Shown: positions 7,853 through 15,423 of the stretch, one piece after another
Layout of the letters: each line of letters begins with the position of its first letter
Position numbering within the stretch: the first letter of the stretch is position 1
Origin: Parcubacteria group bacterium GW2011_GWA1_56_13
GTDB taxonomy: Bacteria > Patescibacteriota > Minisyncoccia > Phycocordibacterales > Phycocordibacteraceae
Direction of reading: 5' to 3'
NCBI GenBank assembly: GCA_001004905.1
Contig: LCRY01000002.1
Location: forward strand, 69,747 to 107,404
Length of the DNA stretch: 37,658 nucleotides
The notes under the pieces: generated by a model
Told to the model about the DNA's origin: nothing
The model's input: the letters and a program-made list of their open reading frames with translations, nothing else
Databases searched by the model: none
Program-made: the position numbers and the translations under genes

Positions 7853-10800
7853 AACTGGATCTAATGACCCACTGGTCCAATTTGGGAGTTGGGGACTCAC
7901 AGATAACCATGCTGTAACACTGATGAACGGAGCTGGAGAATTAGATCTCTTTGTATCTGGGGCGAGCGACACCTTCATGCTCGGGACAACGCAGGGGGAT
8001 GTCGGAATGTTCTTTACTTCAGGTGACGATTTCCACCTAGGCAATAAGAACGCCTCGCCGTACGTGACTGTCAAAGACGGCGGCAACGTCGGCATCGGGA
8101 TATTAAGTCCCACGGCGCTATTAGATGTGAGTGCTGCAGCAGCGAGCACCGATATAGTGAGAATAAGAGCCGGTGGCGCTGGGATTTCATTAGGCACCAA
8201 CGCTTCCGGGTTCGGCCTCATAGGAAATACAGCATTTGGAAGTGTCATTACAATAGATACAAGCGGCAACGTCGGCATCGGCGATACCACGCCGAGCTAC
8301 AAACTGGAGGTTAACGGAGATTTTAATGCCACGGCTGTCTACTCAAACGGCGTCCTCCTTTCGCCGGGCACGGGTTCCAACTGGTCGGTAAGCGGCTCCG
8401 ACATCTATCGCTCGGCAGGAAACGTCGGCATCGGGACGACGAGTCCGCAAAGCTTACTGCATTTAAGCAGTTCAAGCATAGATGGTGTTCATTTTAGACT
8501 TGAAAGCGCAGATACCGGCGGAAACGTATGGGAAATCATTTCTACCGGTTCAAATAACGACGGCGGCGCTGGTAATTTGAGGTTCTATAACGGCATAACC
8601 GGAGTGGGGCCGGTATTTACAAGCACCGGCAACGTCGGCATCGGGACGACGAGTCCGCAAAGCCCGCTCCATATCGAGAACGGCAGTCCGCTCATCGTGA
8701 CTTTTGACAATGACGCCGCTATGTCTGCGTCACGGCCCGCATGGGCAGCAGGCGCGACGGGTGCGCTATATGAAATAGGTTCTATCACAAGCTATTCGGG
8801 GACTATAGTGAACGACGTTACGGCGCGCTTGGTAATCGATGCTTCCGGCCTCGTCGGCATCGGGACGTCGACGCCGGGGGCGAAGTTGGAAATTTATGAT
8901 GACACTTTTGGGGGCGCGACACCGCTCGCGGTCTACGGTAACTCGGACAACATTACCATTACGGATATTTCGACAAACAGACAAAACCAAGGTTCGTTAC
9001 TCTATATTTCTACGCCCAATGAGTTGAGCAACAGTAATAGCATTGGTATGTTCGGCGTCGGAGATGCCAGCGACACGGGGCAGAAAGGCAACTTGTTCCA
9101 CATTACGCAAACCGGCAACGTCGGCATCGGGACGACGACGCCAGGGCGAGCATTACATGTTCTTTCATCAGGAGATCAGGCAATATTTGAAGGCACGGGA
9201 AACGCAGGTGTGGATATTCGAGCACAAGGTGCTGAGGCCGGTAATTTAGCTTATCTTGACCTCGCGACTAACAGCACCGGTGTTGCCACCCCGGATTACA
9301 ACGTCCGCATCGCTGGCTACGAAGACAACAGCCTTAGAATTTATTCCAGCGACACAAATGAACGCATCCGAATGACAAGCGACGGCAACGTCGGCATCGG
9401 GACGACGAGTCCATGGTCTATAGCAACTAACTATGGAACTCTGGCTATCGGCGGGACTGACGGTGGGGGTCTTCGGTTTGGGAAAAATAACGGCGGTACA
9501 GCCCGATTCTATGCTGATGACGGAGGCATGTTCCTTCAGGTAGCAAGTACAACTCTTCCCATGGTATTTGCGACGGGAGGTAACGAACGCATACGTATTG
9601 ATAAAGACGGCAACGTCGGCATCGGGACGACAAGTCCTGCGGCACAAGGTTCCGGAGCATCGCCGCGCATTTTAGAGGTTTATGGCGGAAGTGATGTCGG
9701 GATGCTTAATCTTAGTAGTAGTGCCACCAGCGACGGTTCTTCTGCTGGTGCAGTGGCTTTTATCACGAGTGCCAGTCCATCTGCAGACAAGCGTCTTGGT
9801 CTTGTCGTCGGCGCAAACGACGGCAGTTCAGCGGCATCGACGAATGGACGGCTTACTTTCTGGACAAATAATGCAGGAACAATTGCCGAACGGATGAGAA
9901 TAGATAAAAGCGGCAACGTCGGCATCGGGACGACGGACACGAGCACCTATAAGGTGAACGTGAACGGTTCGCTCAACGCCACGGAGATCCGCGTGAACGG
10001 AGTAGTGCTAAATCCCGGCACCGGCTCCAACTGGACGGTGAGTGGCTCTGACATCTACCGCCTCGCCGGCAACGTCGGCATCGGCACGACGAGCCCGGCT
10101 AGCCTCCTTCATGTAAACGGTCCTGGAACGTTTACGCCTTTTGGCGGCTCTGATGCGCGCCAAGTCGTCATCACGACGCCCGGTGGGACCGATGGAGGTA
10201 TCGTTCTAAGTGCCAACTCGTCAGATGCGACGACGAGAGTGGATATTTCAAGAGTAAGCGGTGATTTGACATTCGCCCTCGGTTCAGGAACGGCCGAAAG
10301 AATGCGCATCACCTCTTCCGGCAACGTCGGCATCGGGACGACGACACCGTCGAATAAATTGACCATATATACCGGCAATATCGCGAACGCCAATGAGGGG
10401 ATATCGCTGACACGGGGCGCAGTCGGCGCGCCGCAGGACAATGTGTTCGGGATGCGCCTCAAGTCGGATGCTTCCGGGAATTACCGCGGAGCGTTCACGA
10501 TAACGAGCAATATCGGCAATCCCGAAACCGAGGCCTTGACGATCGGCACTGGCGGCAACGTCGGTATCGGGACGACGAGTCCGGAGACATTGCTCGATGT
10601 AAATAAAACCGTAGCAGGTGGAGAAGTGCAGCTGAGGGTAAAAAATCCTTCCAATTCTGCATCTGCAGCGGCCTCTGTAATAGTCGAAGTAGGCGGTTCG
10701 TCTGCGACGGGAGACGCCCGCTATGTAACTTCGGATGGGACTACCTACTGGGCATTTGGGCAAGATATAAGTGCATCAAATGCCTTTAAGATTTCTCAGA

Positions 10801-13013
10801 ATGCCGCGCTTGGCACAAACGACTTTTTGACAATTCTAACGAGCGGCAACGTCGGTATCGGGACGACGAGCCCGCAGGCTTTGTTGCATTTGAACAGTAC
10901 GGGGAACACGGTTTTAACAATAGAATCCGTTGGAGATAATAATCCTGCCATAAGATTCCGGTCAAACGACATTCAAAAGGCAGTTTTAGGTTATGACAAA
11001 GACATTGATGCTTTCAAAATATCTCACAGCGAATCGGGAACATCGTTCACAGACAATCAGTTGATTATAAAAAGCGGCAACGTCGGCATCGGCACGACGA
11101 CGCCGACCTCGTACGTCGGAGCAACGCGCGTACTGGACGTTTATAATGCGGTCGATACTTCTATTTCTATCGGCAAGGCGGGAAAGAATTACGAATTTTT
11201 CTTAGGCAGTGACAATGCTTTGACATTCCGCGATAGCACCGCGGGCGTAGTCCGAATGCTGATTTCCTCTTCCGGCCTCGTCGGCATCGGGACGACGAGT
11301 CCGGCCACCTTGCTTGAGGTAGGCGGCTCGACCAACAACATCACCTTCGACGGATACAAGAACTGCACGGGATACACCAGCAACAGCAACGGCCTCCTCG
11401 CCTGCACGGCTTCAGACCAGCGCCTAAAGCAGGACATCAGCCCGCTCGCGGGAGCGAGCGGGCTTGCGGCCATCGGCGCACTGAATCCCGTCTCCTTCTA
11501 TTGGAAACCCGCGGCCGAGCGCGGAACGAACGAGCAGTTCGGTCTCATCGCCCAGGATGTCCGGAACGTATTCCCGAATCTTGTTACCACCACGAACCCA
11601 ACTCCGCTTGCGCCCGACGGCACGCTCACCATCGACTACCAGGGCCTCATCGCCCCGATGGTCCTCGCGATACAGCAGTTGGATGCGCGGACAAAATTCA
11701 TCGTGAGCGCCGCATCGTCCACCGCGCTTACGGTCGGCAACGCGGGCGACATCGGCGTCGGAACGTCGATCGCCGGCATCTCCGCCAAGTTCTCCGTCTC
11801 GGGAAATGTCTTCGCGACTTCATATGAGACCGCCAATATTCCCGCAACGTCCTTTACGCTCGGCAGCACGAATTCGACAAGCTCACCGCAAGCGACCTTC
11901 ACGGCGCAGATACCGAGCGCGGTTCTGACCGCGCTCGGTTCTGTGGACCTGTACAAACTCGCGACGTATAACCTTTCGGGCATTTCCGCGCTCGCGCTCG
12001 CGCTTGAAGAACAAGAAGCACGCATCACCTCTCTTGAGTCACGCGTCGCGGCGCTCGAGAACGGGACCATCACTTCGACCAGCGGCACGACATCTCTTTC
12101 CACCACCTCGCTCACTGACGCGCTCAATACTCTCGGCGTGTTCATTAAGAGCGGCTTCGCCCAGTTCGGCACGCTCGTCGCCGACCGATTCGTCGCCGCC
12201 GCCGATTCCGCCGGCACCGCCTCTGCCGGCACGGTTACCATCCTCGCGGGCAATACCGTCGCGCAGGTCAACAACGCGTACGTGACGCCGGCAACCAAAG
12301 TATTCATAACGTTCACCGCTCCGGTTACGGGCTCCTGGTACATCAACGACAAAAAAGCAGGTTCGTTCAAAGTGGTGCTCGCAAACGCGCAAACGACGGA
12401 CGCCTCATTCGATTACTTCCTCGTGCAGACCGAGGGGCAGATGGCGACCACCACGACGACTATCTCCGGACCGAGCGTGGAATTGAGCGGCGGCACTACC
12501 GCCACTTCGCAAACTACGACCACCTCGACTACGCTCACTGCAGGCACGACGGACACGTCAACCACTACCGCAACCTCGACTGTAGGAACGACCGGTCCTA
12601 CGGCAACGACAACTCCCTCCTCGAGCGACACCATCGCACCAGTGGTCACGCTCAACGGCGACGCCGCCATGCAGATAACGGTGGGCGACACCTTCACCGA
12701 CCCCGGCGCCACCGCCTCCGACCCTCCGACTGATAGCTCGGAGCAGGCGACCGACCTCACGGCACATATAACTGTATCGGGTGCGGTTAATACCGCCACC
12801 GCAGGGCTCTACACCCTGACCTACTCCGCCACCGACGCGGCGGGGAATACCGGCTCCGCCTCCCGCGTCGTGACGGTGGCCGCCCCCGCAACTTCGACAA
12901 GCTCACCGCAGGCAAGCTCGCCATCTGACGGCACTACCACGACCACCATCGACACAACCACCTCTTCGACCGACACGACCTCCGCCCCTCCAGTCGACAC
13001 CACCTCTCCATAA
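7839..13013 (+). CDS. Giant surface fibre, C-terminal part with peptidase S74 chaperone domain and Ig-like tail
   Basis: Continuation of the 3851 gene after the frameshift; the TTG at 7839 is only the ORF boundary. Residues 1 to about 1185 hold some 15 GNVGIGTTSP-type repeats separated by variable beta segments. The peptidase S74 intramolecular chaperone follows: SDQRLK gives the Ser (codon at 11412) and Lys five residues on, which form the self-cleavage dyad in this family, then LNPVSFYW, GLIAQDV and the helical end. Unusually, about 440 residues follow the S74 domain: a coiled-coil heptad stretch (EEQEARITSLESRVAALENG), a beta domain, Thr/Ser-rich linkers and a DUF5011-like Ig domain (VTVGDTFTDPG-like start, YSATDAAGNTGSA end). 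No LPXTG-type anchor is visible. By analogy the N-terminal fibre trimerises and the C-terminal part is released. Confidence 0.88.
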   Translation: MDVYKTGSNDPLVQFGSWGLTDNHAVTLMNGAGELDLFVSGASDTFMLGTTQGDVGMFFTSGDDFHLGNKNASPYVTVKDGGNVGIGILSPTALLDVSAAAASTDIVRIRAGGAGISLGTNASGFGLIGNTAFGSVITIDTSGNVGIGDTTPSYKLEVNGDFNATAVYSNGVLLSPGTGSNWSVSGSDIYRSAGNVGIGTTSPQSLLHLSSSSIDGVHFRLESADTGGNVWEIISTGSNNDGGAGNLRFYNGITGVGPVFTSTGNVGIGTTSPQSPLHIENGSPLIVTFDNDAAMSASRPAWAAGATGALYEIGSITSYSGTIVNDVTARLVIDASGLVGIGTSTPGAKLEIYDDTFGGATPLAVYGNSDNITITDISTNRQNQGSLLYISTPNELSNSNSIGMFGVGDASDTGQKGNLFHITQTGNVGIGTTTPGRALHVLSSGDQAIFEGTGNAGVDIRAQGAEAGNLAYLDLATNSTGVATPDYNVRIAGYEDNSLRIYSSDTNERIRMTSDGNVGIGTTSPWSIATNYGTLAIGGTDGGGLRFGKNNGGTARFYADDGGMFLQVASTTLPMVFATGGNERIRIDKDGNVGIGTTSPAAQGSGASPRILEVYGGSDVGMLNLSSSATSDGSSAGAVAFITSASPSADKRLGLVVGANDGSSAASTNGRLTFWTNNAGTIAERMRIDKSGNVGIGTTDTSTYKVNVNGSLNATEIRVNGVVLNPGTGSNWTVSGSDIYRLAGNVGIGTTSPASLLHVNGPGTFTPFGGSDARQVVITTPGGTDGGIVLSANSSDATTRVDISRVSGDLTFALGSGTAERMRITSSGNVGIGTTTPSNKLTIYTGNIANANEGISLTRGAVGAPQDNVFGMRLKSDASGNYRGAFTITSNIGNPETEALTIGTGGNVGIGTTSPETLLDVNKTVAGGEVQLRVKNPSNSASAAASVIVEVGGSSATGDARYVTSDGTTYWAFGQDISASNAFKISQNAALGTNDFLTILTSGNVGIGTTSPQALLHLNSTGNTVLTIESVGDNNPAIRFRSNDIQKAVLGYDKDIDAFKISHSESGTSFTDNQLIIKSGNVGIGTTTPTSYVGATRVLDVYNAVDTSISIGKAGKNYEFFLGSDNALTFRDSTAGVVRMLISSSGLVGIGTTSPATLLEVGGSTNNITFDGYKNCTGYTSNSNGLLACTASDQRLKQDISPLAGASGLAAIGALNPVSFYWKPAAERGTNEQFGLIAQDVRNVFPNLVTTTNPTPLAPDGTLTIDYQGLIAPMVLAIQQLDARTKFIVSAASSTALTVGNAGDIGVGTSIAGISAKFSVSGNVFATSYETANIPATSFTLGSTNSTSSPQATFTAQIPSAVLTALGSVDLYKLATYNLSGISALALALEEQEARITSLESRVAALENGTITSTSGTTSLSTTSLTDALNTLGVFIKSGFAQFGTLVADRFVAAADSAGTASAGTVTILAGNTVAQVNNAYVTPATKVFITFTAPVTGSWYINDKKAGSFKVVLANAQTTDASFDYFLVQTEGQMATTTTTISGPSVELSGGTTATSQTTTTSTTLTAGTTDTSTTTATSTVGTTGPTATTTPSSSDTIAPVVTLNGDAAMQITVGDTFTDPGATASDPPTDSSEQATDLTAHITVSGAVNTATAGLYTLTYSATDAAGNTGSASRVVTVAAPATSTSSPQASSPSDGTTTTTIDTTTSSTDTTSAPPVDTTSP
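11873..11890 (+). repeat. 18-nt repeat TTCGACAAGCTCACCGCA, copy 1
   Basis: Exact match to 12893-12910; both encode STSSPQ in the C-terminal part of the fibre. May be a linker duplication or an inserted short repeat. Confidence 0.6.
12893..12910 (+). repeat. 18-nt repeat TTCGACAAGCTCACCGCA, copy 2
   Basis: Second copy, in the Ser/Thr-rich tail after the Ig-like domain. Confidence 0.6.
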
Positions 13014-13017
13014 TTCA

Positions 13018-13044
13018 CCACTTGGCGGTCTCACCGCCAAGTGG
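13018..13044 (+). repeat. RAYT-associated palindrome, copy 1 (CTC orientation)
   Basis: ACTTGGCGGT-CTC-ACCGCCAAGT core (13020-13042) extended to a 12-bp stem by CC/GG. It starts 5 bases after the fibre stop codon and precedes the transposase. It may mark the left boundary of the transposase unit, and could also help end fibre transcription. Confidence 0.85.
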
Positions 13045-13060
13045 ATTGTCAACTGAGTGG

Positions 13061-13068
13061 TATAAAAT
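13061..13068 (+). promoter_or_regulatory. -10 box TATAAAAT of the transposase gene
   Basis: Ends 6 bases before the ATG at 13075, giving an essentially leaderless mRNA. No good -35 at standard spacing; copy 1 of the palindrome lies just upstream. Confidence 0.5.
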
Positions 13069-13074
13069 GCAGTT

Positions 13075-13737
13075 ATGGGCACGAGGAAAAAAGCTTTTAC
13101 AAACGGAGAATTCTTTCATATTTACAACAGAGGCGTTGATAAGCGCACTATCTTCAGCGACGGTCATGACCAACACAGATTTTTCACAAGCATGATCGAA
13201 TTCAATACCATAGATCCGATAGGAAGCTTGTATGAGAACTCCTTTCACCAACTTGGCGGTGAGACCGCCAAGTCAGAAGAACGATTGGTCAATATCATTG
13301 CTTTTTGTCTGAATCCAAATCATTTTCATTTTATTCTGGAACAATTAACGGATAGGGGTATCAGTGAATTTATGAGGAGATTGAGCGGTGGATATACCTG
13401 GTATTTCAATAATAAATATGAAAGAAGCGGTTCTTTATTTCAGGGCGTATTTAAAGATGTACATATCGATTCCAATGAGTACTTGCTCCATCTCAGCGCC
13501 TATGTGAACTTAAATGATCGGGCCCACCAACTTGGCGGTCTCACCGCCAAGTTGGTGAGCAGTAAGTCGAGTTGGGAAGAATATACAAATGGAGGAAACG
13601 AGGGAATTTGTGAAAAAGAAATTGTCCTAGGTCAATTCAAGAACACGGGCGAGTATAAGAAATTTGCACTCGATTCTCTCGATGCGATTATACGGAGAAA
13701 AGCAGAGCCAAAAGAGCTTGATATATATTTGGAATAG
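13075..13737 (+). CDS. REP-associated tyrosine transposase (RAYT / IS200-like Y1 HUH nuclease)
   Basis: 220 residues. FFHIYNRGVDKRTIF is the family N terminus. NPNHFHF (H83, H85) is the HUH metal site and the GGYTWYFNNKYERSGSLFQG block (from residue 105) contains the presumed catalytic Tyr. The family nicks single-stranded DNA at palindromic sites and mobilises short REP elements. Two palindromes lie inside the gene in frame, giving HQLGGETAKS (58-67) and HQLGGLTAKL (151-160), inserts not expected in relatives; both fall outside the HUH and Tyr motifs. The TAG stop lies in the left arm of palindrome copy 4. Base composition is more AT-rich than the flanking genes, consistent with transfer. 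Activity with the two inserts is unknown. Confidence 0.92.
   Translation: MGTRKKAFTNGEFFHIYNRGVDKRTIFSDGHDQHRFFTSMIEFNTIDPIGSLYENSFHQLGGETAKSEERLVNIIAFCLNPNHFHFILEQLTDRGISEFMRRLSGGYTWYFNNKYERSGSLFQGVFKDVHIDSNEYLLHLSAYVNLNDRAHQLGGLTAKLVSSKSSWEEYTNGGNEGICEKEIVLGQFKNTGEYKKFALDSLDAIIRRKAEPKELDIYLE
13251..13273 (+). repeat. Palindrome copy 2, in frame inside the transposase (GAG orientation)
   Basis: ACTTGGCGGT-GAG-ACCGCCAAGT, 10-bp perfect stem, encoding LGGETAK. Orientation is opposite to copy 1. Confidence 0.9.
13525..13557 (+). repeat. Palindrome copy 3, in frame inside the transposase (CTC orientation)
   Basis: Same 23-nt core (13530-13552) with flanking CACCA/TGGTG pairing, giving a perfect 15-bp stem with a 3-base loop. 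Encodes HQLGGLTAKLV. Confidence 0.9.
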
Positions 13738-13766
13738 TCACTTGGCGGTGAGACCGCCAAGTGACT
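13736..13766 (+). repeat. Palindrome copy 4, overlapping the transposase stop (GAG orientation)
   Basis: Same core (13740-13762) with AGTC/GACT extension, a perfect 14-bp stem. The outer pair of copies 1 and 4 are in opposite orientation and bracket the gene, as expected for a REP/RAYT unit. Confidence 0.88.
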
Positions 13767-13799
13767 GTATTGGGCGGTTCGATCAAAGCAGTAGACGGT

Positions 13800-13819
13800 T
13801 TCCATAGGGTTCCATAGGG
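13800..13819 (+). repeat. Tandem 10-mer TTCCATAGGG x2
   Basis: Two adjacent copies immediately before the TACAAT box upstream of gap. Could be a replication slip or a binding site. Confidence 0.6.
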
Positions 13820-13825
13820 TACAAT
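13820..13825 (+). promoter_or_regulatory. Possible -10 box (TACAAT) for the gap cluster
   Basis: TACAAT, 71 bases before the gap ATG; the leader between them is AT-rich with repeated TAATTC words. A closer start from one of the TATTCC/TAATTC words cannot be excluded. Confidence 0.35.
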
Positions 13826-13896
13826 GGAGAGGTCGGGACTCATTCGCCATTCCTTATTCTGAATTCTTAATTCTCTATTCCTAATTCTCGCATCTT

Positions 13897-14919
13897 ATGG
13901 CCATTCGCGTCGCTATTAACGGGTTCGGGAGGATAGGCCGCGCATTCGCCCGCCGCTCGCACGGTCGTGGCGTTACGATCGTTGCGATAAACGATCTTGG
14001 TTCGCTCGAGAATCTTGCCTACCTCCTCACCTATGACACTGTGTACGGCCGAGCGCCCTTCACCGTGGAGGCAAAAGACGGGAAACTGATACTCGACGGC
14101 AAAGGGGCGAAATTCTTTTCGGAAAAAGACCCGGCGAACCTTCCGTGGAAAGACCTCGATATCGATGTCGTCGTCGAGTCGACTGGATTCTTCACCGACT
14201 ACGAGAAGGCGCGGGCGCATGTCACAGCGGGTGCGAAGCGCGTGGTCATCACCGCGCCGGTGAAGGGGAATTCAAGCGCCGGCGCAACGGTTCTCGTCGG
14301 TCTGAATGAGGAGAAACTCGCGACGTGCGAGATAAGCTCGAACGCGTCATGTACGACGAACTCCGCAAGTCCGGTCATCGCCATTCTCGACGAAACCATC
14401 GGCATCGAGAAAGCGATACTCTCCACGGCGCATGCATATACGGCGAGTCAGTCCATCGTGGACAGTCCCTCGAAGAAGGACAAAAAAGAGGGAAGAGCGG
14501 CGGCGCAAAACATCGTGCCGACAACGACCGGCGCCGCGATAGCCGTTACCGATGCGTATCCGCAATTGACAGGAAAGTTCGACGGCATAGCATTGCGCGT
14601 TCCCGTTCCGGCCGGATCCATCGCCGACATTACGTTTCTCGCGAAGCGCTCAACGACCGCGGAGGAAGTGAATGACATCTTGCGCGAGGCCGCAAAAAGC
14701 TCCCGCTGGCAGGGTATCTTCAAGGTGACCGATGAGGAGCTCGTGTCGAGCGATATCATCGGCGAGCCCTACGCTTCCATCGCGGACCTCGGCATGACGC
14801 GCGTGGTCGACGGCACGCTGGTGAAGGTGCTTACGTGGTACGACAACGAAATGGGGTACACCGAATCGCTCGTCAGGCATGTGCTCGCCGCCGCTAATAG
14901 TTCGACCAACTCACCATAA
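13897..14919 (+). CDS. gap: Glyceraldehyde-3-phosphate dehydrogenase
   Basis: 340 residues, full length. The NAD-binding N terminus is VAINGFGRIGR. The catalytic motif SNASCTTN places the active-site Cys at 152, and the general-base His is at 179 (STAHAYT). The C-terminal WYDNEMGYTESLV is conserved. It converts glyceraldehyde-3-phosphate to 1,3-bisphosphoglycerate in glycolysis. It heads a same-strand run of sugar-phosphate genes; its TAA abuts the next ATG with no gap, so rpiB is probably translated from the same mRNA. Confidence 0.97.
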   Translation: MAIRVAINGFGRIGRAFARRSHGRGVTIVAINDLGSLENLAYLLTYDTVYGRAPFTVEAKDGKLILDGKGAKFFSEKDPANLPWKDLDIDVVVESTGFFTDYEKARAHVTAGAKRVVITAPVKGNSSAGATVLVGLNEEKLATCEISSNASCTTNSASPVIAILDETIGIEKAILSTAHAYTASQSIVDSPSKKDKKEGRAAAQNIVPTTTGAAIAVTDAYPQLTGKFDGIALRVPVPAGSIADITFLAKRSTTAEEVNDILREAAKSSRWQGIFKVTDEELVSSDIIGEPYASIADLGMTRVVDGTLVKVLTWYDNEMGYTESLVRHVLAAANSSTNSP

Positions 14920-15420
14920 ATGCCCAAGATTTTCATCGCCGCCGACCACGCCGGATTCGCGCTCAAGAACGCGCTCGTCGAGCACATCCGCATGCTCGGA
15001 TACGACGTGGAAGATATGGGAGCGTTCTCTCAGGATCGCGACGATGACTATCCGGATTTCATGATGCCGCTTGCCGAACGCGTCGCAAAAGAAAACGCGC
15101 GCGCCGCGGATGCCGCGCGCGGCATCATCATCGGCGGCAGCGGACAGGGAGAGGCGATGTGCGTTAATCGAGTGAAAGGCGTCCGCGCCGCCGTATTCTA
15201 CGGGCCAATGCGCGTAACAGAGGCGCTTGACGTCGAAGGAGGCCGCTCCGAGGACGGCTTTGACGCGGTGCGACTTCCGCGCCGACATAACAACGCGAAT
15301 ATACTCTCCATCGGCGCCCGTTTCGTTTCCGGGGACGAAGCCGATGAAGCAGTCCGCATCTTCCTTGAGACCCCTTTTTCCGGTTCGCCGCGCCACGCGC
15401 GCCGGCTCGCGAAATTCTAG
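14920..15420 (+). CDS. rpiB: Ribose-5-phosphate isomerase B (RpiB/LacAB family)
   Basis: 166 residues. IAADHAGFALK is the family N terminus. GGSGQGEAMCVNRVKGVRAA corresponds to the phosphate loop and catalytic cysteine region, and RRHNNANILSIGAR is the conserved third block. The family interconverts ribose-5-phosphate and ribulose-5-phosphate. A short insert after residue 100 (LDVEGGRSEDGFDAV) lengthens the protein a little compared with the usual 145-150 residues. Starts directly at the gap stop codon. Confidence 0.92.
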   Translation: MPKIFIAADHAGFALKNALVEHIRMLGYDVEDMGAFSQDRDDDYPDFMMPLAERVAKENARAADAARGIIIGGSGQGEAMCVNRVKGVRAAVFYGPMRVTEALDVEGGRSEDGFDAVRLPRRHNNANILSIGARFVSGDEADEAVRIFLETPFSGSPRHARRLAKF

Positions 15421-15423
15421 CGC

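Larger units (their letters stand above)
5961..11310 (+). repeat. ~23 copies of a ~30-nt coding repeat (GNVGIGTTSP)
   Basis: The DNA motif GGCAACGTCGGCATCGGG followed by ACGACGAGTCC recurs at irregular spacing (about 110-330 nt). Clear copies start near 6737, 7511, 8629, 9115, 9385, 9609, 9912, 10069, 10320, 10554, 10845 and 11078, with diverged copies in between (e.g. 5970, 8847, 11274). Many copies agree even at synonymous positions while the segments between them are unrelated, which points to recombination or gene conversion as well as protein-level constraint. Confidence 0.9.

Noticed and set aside
5961-11310. CRISPR-like direct repeats in the fibre gene
   Set aside because: The 30-nt units are in-frame coding repeats (GNVGIGTTSP) with spacers of very different length, all within one protein.
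13018-13766. CRISPR array
   Set aside because: Four palindromes at 210-279 nt spacing in alternating orientation, lying within and around a transposase gene; no uniform short spacers and no cas genes.
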